Assembly: GCA_036417435.1 (NCBI GenBank) | Contig: CM070899.1 | Coordinates: forward strand, 148,566,237-148,630,236 | Direction of reading: 5' to 3' | Source: Inia geoffrensis | Taxonomy: Eukaryota > Chordata > Mammalia > Artiodactyla > Iniidae | Length of the DNA stretch: 64,000 nucleotides | In this document: piece after piece, positions 46,320 through 58,744 of the stretch | Numbering within the stretch: the first letter of the stretch is position 1 | Layout of the letters: each line of letters opens with the position of its first letter | Position numbers and translations under genes: made by a program | The notes under the pieces: generated by a model | Seen by the model: the letters and a program-made list of their open reading frames with translations, nothing else | Told to the model about the DNA's origin: nothing | Database searches by the model: none

Positions 46320-48485
46320 TATCTTTCCTCTACAACTAACTTCCCAGCTGTTTGGAGAGGGTTTGGCACCTCTTTCTGCTTTATCTTTTATAACACCTGT
46401 TACTTGGAACAGAAATAATGGCAATTAATTAATTTTGTGATGCCAGTTCTACAAGTAATTTATGTTTGTAAATTTTATCTCTGAAACATTTTATGGAATG
46501 TGAGGGTAGGGATACCAGCCCATACTGCTGCCATTCACCTAGTCACAGTAGCAATGCTAAATACAGAGGAGGCATTCAATACATTTTGTGAATTAAAGTT
46601 GGATAAAACAAGATTTTACAGTTGATCCTTATTCCCAGTACGCATGGACTGTAGTTTCTAATATAAAATCATAGCAATAGAAATGTCTCACTTAAATCTC
46701 TCTCCCTCTCTTTTTTTTTTTTTTTTTTACTCAGCTCATACTATTTCCCTGGTTTCATCCTATTTTCCTTCAGAGGCTATCCCTAAGATGAGGAAAAAGC
46801 GACCCCTCCTGATATATAGAATAGAAACTCTACCAGCTGCTACTGCAGACTGATTTTCAACTTTTGTGGTAAGGAAATGAGGTAATAGACAAAAATCCCT
46901 GGTAGCTCAAAAAGAATAATATTCCCAAATATCCATCCTTGCCATAAAGGCCCGTAAGGCTGCCTGTGGGAACTAGGTGACATCCAAGACTCCTTCCAAC
47001 TGAAAAAGTAAAAGAAACATGCCTCCAGATTTGCATGCTTCTCAGTAAACCAAGATTAATGCCTTGGCTCTGGGTGATTCAATAACTTTATGCCCGTAGG
47101 CAAGGCATTTAGCCAGAGTGGGTTTCTATTTCTTATTTGTGTTTTGAAGTGAAAGCTAAAATAAATAGTGCCAAGCATTGCCGGATGAGAGGTAGTTGGA
47201 TCCAGAAAACTCAAAACTAGTAATCCACTGAAAGAATTTGAAATAAAAGTGAATAAGAGTTATCAATTATTGTGCTCTTGCTGTGTACCAGGCTAGTACC
47301 CATATATTTCTAGTTAATTGTTGGTAATCTAGTGGGTAATTTCTAGTTACCCACAAACATCCTACAATTGATGTTGATCAGTGCCCATTTTTCTGATAAG
47401 GGAAGTAGCCACCTCTCCTATGGGGGACACCGCTATCAGATGTCAGGGTCCGGACTTAGCCCTCATCTATGCAACTTCAAAATATGCTTTGTCCAGCTTT
47501 CTGCTGCACTGCATGCTATATGAGACTTCATTCCTGAAGAAGTTCCACCCTTCAAACACAGCAATGTTCTAGCCAACAGACTGAACGGTTAAGTAAAGTG
47601 CCAAAGTTTGTGGTTCAAGGGAGCCCTGGGTGGGTCAGACCCCAAATGAGATAGTCTGCCGGTTACGATGGGCTTTTTCCAGAATGGAGAGAAATGTGAA
47701 CAGTCTTATCCACTTTTTAGATGGATAGCTGGGAACATAATGGTCTATTCACAAGAGCTGCAACTAATTTTAGAATAATTTTGAACATAGGTTTCAGTTT
47801 CCTAAGTGAAGAGTTGAAGAATTGGGGGAGCTCATACAGAGGGTGCTCAGGTGATGATGGAGGACAGAGGAGGGCCACCTCTTAGCACTTGCACAGCTGC
47901 TGTGCTTTATTAACTGTTTGTTTCTCTTTGCAAAATGACCATGTATTTGGTATTTTAAAATACAGACTCTTTTAATCTTCAGCTGTTTCATTTCATATGC
48001 ATTTTAATGGATGCGTTTAACTCGATTCCTGCCTCCTAATGTGAATTAATCTCAGAGGGCACACGCTTTATTGAAAAGGAAAAATAATGAAATAAAATGA
48101 CTGAGTGGAGAAGTTATGCTGTTCCTGTTTTAGATTATTTGGTAAGAACTGCTTCCCGAGAAACAACCTCTTCACCAGGCATGTCAGTACCTAAGGCCTT
48201 AGTGGGGCATCTACATCAAACAAAAATCAAAAAAATTTTAAAAATTTTAAAAAGAGACAGAGAGAAACAAAAATGTGGATTGTGTATGTAAGTATTTCAG
48301 GTGATTTCACAAGCTTAAAAATAAATAAATATATAAATAAAACTCCTAGTTGGGAAAAGCCTATACAACTTCAAATGAAGTTAAATTTTGAAGTGAACAA
48401 TGTCAGCAGTTAGCTTAGATAACTGAGACTGAATATTTACTTTGGGTCTTGATATGGATCCAAGGAGCCCCAGATAATACAAACC
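46320..48485. other. Mostly unassigned; possible MIR at 47,255-47,460
   Basis: A T-run lies at about 46,710-46,728. TGTGCTCTTGCTGTGTACCAGG with later AGATGTCAGGGTCCGGACTTAG may be an inverted MIR. Nothing else recognised in 2.1 kb. Confidence 0.35.
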
Positions 48486-48489
48486 AGTC

Positions 48490-48710
48490 TTTTATTTTTT
48501 TAATTTTTATTGGCATATAGTTGATTTACAATGTTGTGCTAGTTTCAGATATACAGCAAAGTGAATCAGTTATACACATACATACATCCACTCTTTTTTA
48601 GATTATTTTCCACATAGGCCATCATGGAGTATTGAGTAGATTTCCCTGTGCTATACAGTAGGTCCTTATTAGTTATCTATTTTATATATAGTAGTGTGTA
48701 TCCTCCTGTT
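48490..48710 (-). mobile_element. L1 3'-end fragment
   Basis: Minus-strand L1 terminus: TTTTTATTGGCATATAGTTG, TACAATGTTGTGCTAGTTTC, CTGTGCTATACAGTAGGTCC, TTTTATATATAGTAGTGTG. Same terminal family as 9,411, without the hAT insert. Confidence 0.87.
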
Positions 48711-48959
48711 GTTTTAGGCAACTGAGTAAACTGAGAGGAATAAAAGAGATTGGGGGAATAAATTTCAGGCAATAAAGAATTAAAAACAAACAAACAAATC
48801 CCAGGGGATCTGCCTAGAAAAGAGAGGTTGCAAGGAACCAGTGTGGTGCAAGTTTAGTGCTCATCAAATATCCAACAAACATCAAACTGTTACTCTCCAT
48901 TTCGATTGGGACAATATGACTGGTTAATGGAATGAGTGAAAGTGATGCCAAGCACCTCT

Positions 48960-49165
48960 CAAATGACTCTCTAACTCATGCCTTTGGTCCTTACTTTGCT
49001 GCCATGATAATCTTGGAGACCACAGTTTCAAAACAACATCACTCCAAGACGGAGGAAGGGGCACCTGAGATAGAGTAATCTTTGCTTGTGGCAAGAAATT
49101 AACTTTATCTGTATTAAGCCACTGAGATTTTGGAATTTCTCTGTGGCAACAAAGAAGATTAGTTT
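48960..49165 (+). mobile_element. Probable MLT1-type LTR 3' fragment
   Basis: TATTAAGCCACTGAGATTTTGG and CTGTGGCAACAAAGAAGATTAG resemble the sense 3' end of an ERVL-MaLR LTR. The upstream part is too diverged to be certain. Confidence 0.45.
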
Positions 49166-49169
49166 CCCT

Positions 49170-50806
49170 TGGTTATTACAGAATTACTCAAGCCTCTGGA
49201 TACTCTGAAGTTAGAGTGTAGGAATTAGCATAAACAGTATAGCTTCTCTGCTATCATTAAAGAAAAACAAGAAAAAATACACAGAATAATTGAGATATTA
49301 GAAAAGACTAACTCTAATCAATCTGAGACATGGAAATGATCAATCAATGGACAACTCTGGAGTTCTCCTTTTAAGGACAATTAGCAAAAGATCAAGGAAT
49401 CTGTTATCAATAATAATATCACACTATATTGTACTGTATGTATTCAAAGCATTTTCTTCTGATAGTTTAAATGAAGTTCTGCCTGGGGCCTGAAAATGAC
49501 AAGATTATGTCATGAGATTTGTTTCTGTCTCATAATTCTAGAATGAAAACATGCTCCATCACTGTCCCTTCAGCATTTTACCAGCAAGAGACTTGTCTCC
49601 ATCCCATCATCTACAAAAAAGCAGCATCCATGGCTGAAAATGACCAGACACACCAAAGAATGCCTGGATAATAATGGCCTTGGTTTATCTCATAGCACTT
49701 TTGTGTTCGCCCCTCGGGCAAGCAATTCATCATCACAATCTCACCGGTGAATCACAGGGCTCACACATTGCTACAAATCCTGCCTTTCAGCATGCCCAGA
49801 ATGAACCATTACACTTCAACCTAGGATGAAATAATCCCAGTGAAACCAGCTGACCTGTCGGAGGGTGCCTAGATAACACTGAAATAGACAGCACTTAATG
49901 CAGTGGGGGATCTGTCAAAAACAATAAAGACTGGTGTAAAAACAAGTTGCAAGTTATTGATCTGCTATATTACAGTTGCTTTGAAAATAACTGGATTTCA
50001 CTTTTGCCCTTTAATTTATCCATTTTAATCACATTCTGTCAAGACCAAGGCACGCATATTATGCTTAATAAAGGTCAAGGATACCTTTGTGTGCTGCCTG
50101 ACCCAAAATGGAGATGTGTCCTGAGCATCAACACACATGCATACAAGATTGTCCACTCACAGGCTCCTGTGAAATGGACCAACCAGAAAAACATAGCTGG
50201 ATGGGACATGAATCTCTAGGCAAATTTACTGTCCAAGACATAAAATAAAAGGCATCAATAGCAATACACTCATTTTAGGTAATCTCCCTTTCAGTTAACT
50301 TAAACTCTACATCCACACAATGAGATGCTCTCTGGAATCTCCCAGGACACTTGAACCAATTTCTGGCTAGCCTTATTGGATGAGGGCGCACATTTTCACC
50401 ACTCTGATCACTGGACTTTGACCTAATTATACATGTTGCTTCCATCTTTAGGGGGGTTGTTAATATTCAGGGGCTAATTCTTCTTGAGTCCTGCTCTCAT
50501 TAGGATTTATTGATCTTTATCTTTGTCCAGTGGAACATTGTGGGTTGTGGCCCCTGATGGTACACCTGGGAAGGTAGGTCCTACTATCTTATATTTGCTG
50601 ATTCTCAAATTCTCATTTTGGGCTCACTGTTGAAATTTCTCTTGGGAAAATTTGTAATTACCTTCTTTTCAAGGATCTAATATAAAGATTTTGACAGAAC
50701 CATAAAGACTGTTAGTGTTTCTTAATGCCCCTCAGGGCCATTTTGTGAGTCTCACTCAAACACCTTCTTTTTGCCTTTCTTTTATCCTCTTGCTTTCTCT
50801 ACGCGT
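49170..50806. other. Unassigned unique sequence
   Basis: About 1.6 kb. A 90-codon + frame (49,947-50,219) has no recognised domain. No repeat family called. Confidence 0.35.
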
Positions 50807-50807
50807 G

Positions 50808-50836
<29 letters not shown>
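50807..50836. repeat. (CA)n microsatellite
   Basis: About 15 uninterrupted CA units. Confidence 0.95.
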
Positions 50837-50838
<2 letters not shown>

Positions 50839-50839
50839 T

Positions 50840-51460
50840 TTATTATACAGACAGTATATTTCATAAAAATTCCCACTTTTTACTAGATTTCATAAGCTTG
50901 TCTGGGTGGTCTTCCCAACCCATGTTATTCTTGTTCCTTTATGATGTGGAAATAAACAATGACCAACCAAATGGGAAAAGCAAACACTATTCTGAGCTTG
51001 CTGTAGCAAGAGAGCCAGCCAACATCACTTGCCCATCTCTTGATGTTTTGGCAGAAACTCAGATGCAGGCAGGGGAGTGGAAAGCTTTATAGTGGAAAAA
51101 GAGAAGGCTTCAGATGCGCCCTGATTGGAAGAGCTGACATGGGGAAGTTTCAGGAAAGCTAACTTGAAGCAGGACATCCTATATGATTGGTTAGGGGTGT
51201 ATATTTGACCTCTTCTGGTTGTTCCTAAATTGGAAGTGGAAACAAAAAGTAGGGAAGCTATCAGTTCTTAATTAATCTGTGGTAATTTGGGGCTGATCAC
51301 TACAGAAGTCATTGTTTAGCTTCCTGGGTTGTTACTAGAGATAGCATTCTACCTTTCTGACTTAGAGCAGGCTGGTTTCCTGGGTTATTTATTGTATGTC
51401 AGGTGTTGGTTGCCCGAGGTTGCATGTCAAAGTTCTGTTTTTATATAGGGTATGGCCATT
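50840..51460. other. Unassigned sequence
   Basis: No feature recognised. Confidence 0.3.
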
Positions 51461-51464
51461 GCCT

Positions 51465-51720
51465 ATTTGTATATTCAGTCTCTCACTAAGTACCTACTAT
51501 GAGCTAAATATTGTTCTAGACACTGTTTGTACAGATGGAACCAGAACAGACAAAGGTTTTGCTCTCTTGGAGCTTATGCTTCAGTGGGAAAGACAAATAG
51601 AGAAAAATAGACCAAAAAAATGTATGTCAGGTTGCGATAAGTGCTATGAAAAACAGGGGAGGGTAAGATGATAGTGAAAGATGAGGAGGTTTTTACTTTA
51701 GAGAGACTGGCCAAGGAAGG
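51465..51720 (+). mobile_element. Ancient interspersed repeat, unnamed
   Basis: ATGAGCTAAATATTGTTCTAG, TTTTGCTCTCTTGGAGCTTATG and GTTGCGATAAGTGCTATGAA share order with 12,985-13,115 and look like an L2/MIR-age family. Confidence 0.45.
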
Positions 51721-51724
51721 CTTG

Positions 51725-52400
51725 TAAGAGTTGGAAAAATATATATCAGTAATCCACTTGACATACAATAGAGTATTTATACTCTATTTGTCTTGACATA
51801 TCCCACTTGGCATATCTGATATATTGTAATCCCTTCTATGTTCCAGTAATATGGTACAAACCCTTCGTAATCCAAAGAAGATATTTAGCATAGGTCGCAT
51901 CTTGCATCCCTTTTATTAATTGTAATAAACAGATGACCATCTACTGTCAATAGACAGAGCACCTGAGCAGAATTATTGCCTTAAGGAAGAAAAAAATAAA
52001 TAAGGTGGCAGGCCAGGGCTTTATCCTTCCCAGCACTCTATATTGTCTTGGACATATTTCTTAGGTAGTCAGAGCTGCAGGAGTCATTAACCCTTCCAGC
52101 AAGACTGGGAACTAATCTTTACCAAGTGGGTACCTCCTTCCAATGTCCAGATTTTCACAGAAGAAGACAGTATAGTTACAGTGGTTTATGGGGCATAAAG
52201 GCCATCACAGGACTTCAAACATACCTCTTTGCTGAAGAAGCAGGACTGGTGAGAAAGTGTAATTACCATGTCAGATGACCTCATAAATTTTAAATTGCAT
52301 TTTTGGAGTCATATAGACTCCCGGGATTCCCATGCTACCTCAAAGATTTCATTTGCACATGTCCTGTATCAATAATCAGTAATTACGGAAACTATACCCT
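51725..52400. other. Unassigned sequence
   Basis: No feature recognised. Confidence 0.3.
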
Positions 52401-52406
52401 ATAGGG

Positions 52407-52555
52407 CTTCTCAGTCTGTATGATGCAAAAGAATTACCTTGAGAGCACGTTAAAACACCAGTTCTAGGAGTGGGGCTGAAGAACTGGCATCTCTAACAAG
52501 CTCCCCGGTGATGCTGCTACTGGTCTAGGGACCACACTTTGAGTAGCACTGTCTT
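52407..52555 (-). mobile_element. MER20-like hAT element
   Basis: GGGCTTCTCAGTCTGTATGATG, TTCTAGGAGTGGGGCTGA, ATCTCTAACAAGCTCC and GGGACCACACTTTGAGTAGC match MER20 order in reverse. The length is shortened internally. Confidence 0.72.
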
Positions 52556-52559
52556 ACAG

Positions 52560-53150
52560 ACCTGTGTATAGGACACTCATAATCCTCAAAGCCAAAAGCA
52601 TGAAAAACATATTTTGTACAAAAAGAAACATGGAAGATATAGGATGCACCACTGAACATTACATTTTCAGCATATGTCATAAATTTACAGAAACATTAAG
52701 AATGTATATTTGAAATTGGCACTGTCCTAGAAAATCCAGCATTTTTGTTTCCTTGAACTACATGCCACTTTCCCAAATGGTCTAATTATTTCCACTTTCA
52801 AACAATGTTACAGAGAAAGAAGATTCTTTTTTTTTTTTAATTAGCATAACCAAGTCCCAAAGAGAACGAAAAAGAATACGAAACATCAGTGTAGACCACT
52901 GCTATCAACAGATGTTAACAGCATCTCCCCCTTTGCAAACCCTGGCCCTGGCCCTGGCAATGGCTCTGCAGAAGTGTGCAGTGAGTTGAGGAAAGAGGAA
53001 ACTCCAGAACTGTGATCTAAAAAAATCCCAAACAAGGTTGTGATCTAAACAAATCAAACAACTTGAAAGGAAGCAAGAGACTTTGTCTTTGGCTGTATAT
53101 TAACAGCTTTTTAAAAACTTAATACTTTAAAGAAAATAGAAAAATATTAA
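52560..53150. other. Unassigned sequence
   Basis: No feature recognised before the LTR start. Confidence 0.3.
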
Positions 53151-53151
53151 C

Positions 53152-53752
53152 TGTTAAAAAAGACAACAGGGCCTCCCTGGCGGCACAGTGGTCGAGAGTC
53201 TGCCTGCTGATGCAGGGGACACGGGTTAATGCCCTGGTCTGGGAAGATGCCACGTGCCGTGGAGCGTCTGGGCCCATGAGCCATGGCCGCTGGGTCTGTG
53301 CATCCGGAGCCTGTGCTTCGCAACGGGAGAGGCCACAACAGTGAGAGGCCCGCGTACCGCAAAAAAAAAAAAAAGACAACAGGCCCAAAATGAAGTCGTC
53401 TGTGCTAAGCCCAGATCACCAAACCAGGACAATACCTAAATTAATGGCAGAATCAGCTTCTTCCAGGAAAGTAATCTTTAACCAGCCAATCTAGAATTAC
53501 CTGGTCAGCCCTAGTAGGGTAATTCACTATTGTTCCCCTTAGGAGAATGACCTTTCCTGAAAGGTCTAATTTCATTGCTAATAATTTCCTTTTTCTGCCC
53601 TTCGTCTGCCTTTAAAAATCTTTCCATTTCTGTAGCTTGGAGGAGCTCCTTTCTATTTGCTAAATGGGAGGCTGCTGATTCATGAATTGTTCAATAAAGC
53701 CAATTTAGTCTTTAAATCTACTCATTTGTATTTTCATTTTTGTTATTTAACA
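53152..53752 (+). mobile_element. LTR of an ERV1-like endogenous retrovirus (5' LTR)
   Basis: Begins TGTTAAAAAAGACAACAGG and ends TTATTTAACA, giving TG and CA termini. Removing the nested SINE leaves about 390 bases. TTTAAAAATC (about 53,611) can serve as a TATA-like box and AATAAA (about 53,692) as the polyadenylation signal. A primer-binding site follows four bases later. No matching 3' LTR is visible downstream in the window. Confidence 0.65.
53169..53376 (+). mobile_element. CHR SINE nested in the LTR
   Basis: The head reads GGGCCTCCCTGGCGGCACAG, A-tail. The duplication AAAAGACAACAGG occurs at about 53,158-53,170 and 53,371-53,383. It separates the first bases of the LTR from the rest. 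Confidence 0.93.
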
Positions 53753-53756
53753 GATT

Positions 53757-53774
53757 TGGTGGCAGTAGTGGGAA
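53757..53774 (+). other. Retroviral primer-binding site, tRNA-Leu type
   Basis: TGGTGGCAGTAGTGGGAA lies four bases after the LTR end. It resembles the complement of the 3' end of a mammalian tRNA-Leu that ends CCACCGCTGCCACCA, with two or three mismatches. This supports the LTR call and its orientation. Confidence 0.6.
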
Positions 53775-55990
53775 TGAAGGAGAACGTTCAAAGGCTTCAG
53801 GGACAATGAGAAACACAGGCATGATATCCCACAAACCCCTTGGGTTCACTGTCTTTCTCACTATTTCTGAGGGCCATGGGTAAGTATCCTCTCAGTTCTG
53901 AGCTCCACTTTCTTTACATTGAGTTCTCAATCTAATTGACTTTCTAGTCAAGGGCTTAGCAAGTCAGCTTGAGTTGGTAGACAGTTCTATCTGGAACCCA
54001 AGACCCTTGGCCTTGGTTTTCTCTGCAATTCTCCAGTTGTTTGGAATCCCTTGCCTAATTTCCAGCTCATAGTTCCCATTTACTGGAGTTTGCTGGTTCA
54101 GTTGCTGCTGGAAATTGCTGATGGTGTGCCTGGTCTTCTCTTGGTCAGTCTGCAGTAATATCTCTTGGTCACTGCTGGTGTGTTAAGGTGCCCATGTGTC
54201 ATGTTTTGTGTAGATAAAGGCTATTGCTAATGGAGATCTTAGAAGCAGAAAGAAAAGCCATAAAAAGTAGTGAGCATGGATCAGGCATTTAAGAGTTAGA
54301 GTTCTTGCCACCTAAGTCAAAGACTCCTGTGTTAGGATAAATTGGTCATGGAATAGGACAGACTGACACCAGATCACCCATCAACATCAAGAAAATTTCC
54401 ATGCAAAAAGGCACACGTTTGTGTAATGTAAGCACCACATAATTCCCAACCCCACATCACATCCCCTTTAGGTATTAGTTTGGCTCTAAAAGACCCAAGG
54501 GCTCAGCAAAAAACAAACAAAAAAACAAATATATAAAATGTGATCCTCAAAACCCAAAGAGTTTCACATGCCACCTTCTGACACACCTGCTTATTTTATG
54601 TCAGAGAACTGTGGTCCCAGAAGCTGTAAATATCTGCACAAACAGCAACATCTTACTAACAACAAATTAGGATTACAATGGCCATTATGGGGAATGATCC
54701 AATTAGACAAGACTGTTTGCTTAAGAAGTGCCCTTGAGGGAGGGAGATGCAAGAGGGAAGAGATATGGGAACATATGTATATGTATAACTGATTCACTTT
54801 GTTATAAAGCAGAAACTAACACACCATTGTAAAGCAATTATACCCCAATAAAGATGTTAAAAAAAAAAAAAAAGATTATATGCTTAACAAGTCTCTCCCA
54901 TCTCAGGACTGATTAAATATTTACTTTGTTTTCTGGAAAAGAAAAAAAAAAAAAAGAAGTGCCCTTGAAAGTAAGGGTTCCCATATCAAACAGACAGAAT
55001 GCAATGCCTATTTTCATTGGTATGTAGATGCTTCCCAAAAGCTCCAAGATCCTAAAATAGCTTCCTTAAAAAATGTGTTGCAAAACGATAGTGAAAATTT
55101 AATGACACAAGATTGTAAACAGCAGTCTGCCAATCCATTAACTTTACAGCTGCAACAGCTCCAAGTTCAAGCACCTAAAATAACACCTGGACCCCTCACA
55201 TTGCACTTTCCTAGGGTTCATCATTAAAATGCTGGCCCAGGAAACAGTTGCAATCATCTGGAACACTGGAAAAGAGACAGGACCTCAAAGGGCCTATGCA
55301 AAATTTTTAACATCAACTCCAATGCCCTCTTATCTAACCCCTCAAATGGGCCCCTCCTAGATTTGAGGAGACTTTGGGAGATTTTCTGGTAAATTCCTAC
55401 ATTATTCCCTGAAACACCTAAGGAAAATTAAAATTATTTTTAAGAATGACAAATTTAGGACACCAAAGCTATACCCTCTACTTTAAACACCCTTGCAGCC
55501 TGTAGAGGGGATCCTGGAAAAACTGGCAGAAGCTGGCTAAGGGTAAAAATGCTCACCAGAATCAGCGCTCCTGGATCTCTGTCTATAATAACCAGTAGAC
55601 GGAGGAATATAAAATATATTTTGCACCCTCTTTGGGGACTGCTCTTACGTTCAAGGAAGGGTTATTTCATACTGCCAGAAATGTTATTGTTTGTTGAAAA
55701 CTGACAAGATATTTAAAAGAATTTTTAAGTAGCTCTGTGATCAGAGACTGGCCAGATAGTAAGCTGATATTCAAGAGCCCAATAGGAATTTTTTTTTAGG
55801 TCTCCTCCCTTAAGCTAAAAATAAAATGATGTACCCAGAGGGAAAGAAAAACCTTCTGAAGCCTTTGTGAAAGAATTTACAAAAAACATTCCAAAGGCAA
55901 ACAGCTCTAAATCTAGAACATAGAAATCTTTTGATTTCCATCTTAGTTAGAAATCTTCTTAACATATACATATTAAAAAAGCAAATTAAG
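53775..55990 (+). mobile_element. Degenerate ERV internal region
   Basis: Leader, then a short open piece at 54,568-54,737 that may be a gag remnant. It is interrupted by the L1 insert at 54,738-54,953 and resumes as a stop-ridden stretch to about 56,000. I see no intact protein, no clear protease, polymerase or envelope block, and no 3' end. Its extent is a guess based on position after the primer-binding site. Confidence 0.35.
54738..54953 (+). mobile_element. 5'-truncated L1 with 3' transduction
   Basis: L1 3' end (GGAGGGAGATGCAAGAGGG to CCCCAATAAAGATGTT) with a first A15 at 54,859-54,873. A 68-base unique segment, 54,874-54,941, starts GATTATATGCTTAACAAGTC and contains ATTAAA at 54,912-54,917. 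A second A-run starts at 54,942. The perfect 15-base duplication AAGAAGTGCCCTTGA at 54,723-54,737 and 54,954-54,968 encloses the L1, the unique segment and both A-runs as one insertion. Confidence 0.93.
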
Positions 55991-56139
55991 GGTAATGTCA
56001 TTGGGCGGGTGGATCACCCTATGATGTCATTTAGGCTGCAACCCAGTCCCTTGGGGAATTGAGAGCAACTGTCCTTATCTTACAAATCTCTACAAAACCA
56101 GAAATGCAGCTCTAGAGGCAATTCAAAGTTCAGCTATTT

Positions 56140-56360
56140 TTTAATTATTTATTTATTTATTTATTTTTTGCGGTACGCGGGCCTCTCACTGCTGTGGCCT
56201 CTCCCGTTGCGGAGCACAGGCTCCGGACGCTCAGGCTCAGCAGCCATGGCCCACAGGCTCAGCTGCTCTGCGGCATGTGGGATCTTCCCAGACCCGGGCA
56301 CGATCCTGTGTCCCCTGCATCGGCAGGCAGACTCTCAACCACTGTGCCACCAGGGAAGCC
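56140..56360 (-). mobile_element. CHR SINE
   Basis: The tail on this strand is (TTTA)n then T6. The duplication CAAAGTTCAGCTATTT at 56,124-56,139 and 56,361-56,376 is perfect (16 bases). Confidence 0.94.
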
Positions 56361-56376
56361 CAAAGTTCAGCTATTT

Positions 56377-56675
56377 GTTTTAAATCAATCCCCAAACTTC
56401 TCATATTTATCTTAAAATGGTTTATAACTGCATTTTCTCCCTGTGCCTCTGAGGTGTAAATGTGAAAGTACAATCGTCAGGGAGGTTAATTTTTATCAAA
56501 AACAAAATAAAGCAAAACAAACCAAAATTGGAAAAGTCTTTTGAAAGTTTAAAAAAATACTGAGATACAAATTCCTTTACAACTAATGAGTTTTGTGTAC
56601 CTGATTCAGGGCCGTAATTTTAGAAACAGAAGCTATAAGTTCTCTGTGTGCATCTGTCTATATGCTTATATATAC

Positions 56676-56716
<41 letters not shown>

Positions 56717-57587
56717 TATGTTGTAGATGTATGGTACATGTCTACATCTGGATGGTATTGCCAAAATTAATTTGTAAAACAATAACATAACAAAAAACCC
56801 TTAAACCTCTAACTGGCTTACAAATAAGTGCTTATAAATTATTTCTAAATCTCAAAAATATAATAGAAATTAACCCAAATGCCTTCAAGGTTCATGTGAT
56901 CTGGGAAAATATTCAGTACTAAAGCTACTTTAAGTTTGTTTGGTTTAATTACAACAGGCATGTCTTTAGAGTTATCAACATTAAATGAAATACACTTATT
57001 CTACCTAGGCTTACTCAAAGTCACGTAAATTCATGTTATCTCTTACAAAATCTGTCAGCAAGAAAAACAGTTTGTGATTATGGCGGACTTTGTCTAATGT
57101 CTCATGAAGTTTTTGTGGCTAATATAAACGTAATTCTTAAGAACAAGTACATTAAATAAATGTAAGTAGGATAAAAAGATTTTAGGTAAACTTTTAATAT
57201 AGTTTCCCAAATATTTCTGGTTACCTGATAGCTTAAGTTTTCCTAAGTTAACTTCAATGGTGAGTTAAGTTAAATTCATTGAACATCCAGATCATTTCCA
57301 AATACGATAAAATAATGAAACATTAATTACTAAACAGATTTATCTACTTTTGTCTTCTTATTACGAAGGAACCAGAGATGTTTGTTCCCTTTAGTAAACA
57401 TGCTGTGTGCCACATTAAGACTGTAGTATGAGAAAGCATATGCTTCTAGAGATCATGAAATGTATTCATAAATTTGTCAATCTAAAGAATACTGTTGTAA
57501 CAGATTACAATTGCTTACTTCTTATTTTTCACTAGAAATTAACATTTCTAGGGGTTAAATTCTAATTAATATATGTGATTAAAGCTA
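56377..57587. other. Unassigned AT-rich sequence with a (TA)n run
   Basis: About 1.2 kb without a recognised gene or repeat family apart from the TA repeat at about 56,664-56,720. Confidence 0.4.
56664..56720. repeat. (TA)n microsatellite
   Basis: TATATACGTATATATATATA and a further TA run, ending ATACACACATATATATG. One CG and several CA interruptions. Confidence 0.93.
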
Positions 57588-57604
57588 TTAAAAATAATAG
57601 GAGA

Positions 57605-57809
57605 GGGCTTCCCTGGTGGCGCAGTGGTTGAGAGTCCGCCTGCTGATGCAGGGGAAAACGGGTTCGTGCCCTGGCCTGGGAGGATACCGCATGCCACGGA
57701 GTGGCTGGGCCCGTGAGACATGGCCGCTGAGCCTGCACATCCGGAGCCTGTGCTCCGCAACGGGAGAGGCCACGGCAGTGAGAGGCCCGCATACCGCAAA
57801 AAAAAAAAG
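57605..57809 (+). mobile_element. CHR SINE
   Basis: Head GGGCTTCCCTGGTGGCGCAG, tail A11. The duplication TTAAAAATAATAGGAGA at 57,588-57,604 and 57,810-57,826 is perfect (17 bases). Confidence 0.94.
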
Positions 57810-57826
57810 TTAAAAATAATAGGAGA

Positions 57827-58744
57827 AACAACTCTTTACATAAAGCAAGTAGAATGTCTTTTGGGTTAAGAAAAAGTATGAGGTATGGAGATGTATTTTT
57901 GTTAAGGGAAAAGAAAAGAATTTTTGTCCTAAAGTGAAACTGGTTATTTCAGTATGAGGTAAAACATAAGACAAAATCTTAATGCAAAAAAGAAAGTTGT
58001 GGAAGATTTGTGAAAAAAAAATAACACCTTGGGAAAGTAATTTTATATGTAGTCAAGCTGGCTAAGATTGAAATAAATTTATTTAATGTTTCAATATCGA
58101 AAGTACATTGGTACAAAATGAAAATTAGTTTTTTCTCTCTGCTAAAATGATAAAGTTTAGAAAGTTAAATCTCTATTAAAAGAGCTAAGGTTTTCGGTTT
58201 CTTCATTTGTTTTTGACAACTATTTAACTCTCTGTTTTACCTGCGACGTGTTTAGTTGTCAGTATGGTTAAATGAATAGCTAAGTATTGTTTCACAGTGA
58301 CCCGCGATCCTATTTGACCAAGTGTTTAAACCCTTTGCATACTTTTGACAAACCTCCCAAAAGTAAAATTCTAGATGAAGTCTTTTTGACATAGAAATAA
58401 CCTTAGGATTTTCTAGGGGGCTCCTGGAACATCTCAGAAGATTTATTCCGTCTCTCTTAAAGAAAAAGAGATGTTAAACTAATTAGACTTATTTGATATA
58501 TTAAATTACAGGGAAAGCATTGTCAAATAAGTAATATTAAGCATTCTTTATGTTATATTTGTATAGGTATATGTTATAAGTGTTCTAGAAATTCTGTGTA
58601 ATTCCTGGAAATCCCACATGTCTTGTATATGTTATTAGTCATAATTCTAGTTATCTTAAAATGTTGCACGTTACAGAAATAACCAAATTTCCTCATCAAT
58701 TCCATTATAATGAACTCTGATCAGCTCTTTAATAATAATCATCG
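57827..58744. other. Unassigned AT-rich sequence
   Basis: No gene or repeat recognised up to the 5' end of the last L1. Confidence 0.35.

Noticed and set aside
48060..48300. Possible exon around a 64-codon frame
   Set aside because: No recognisable protein, and no convincing acceptor and donor pair.
54738..54953. Two separate insertions, an L1 end and an unrelated A-rich tract
   Set aside because: One perfect 15-base duplication encloses both, so a single event is simpler.
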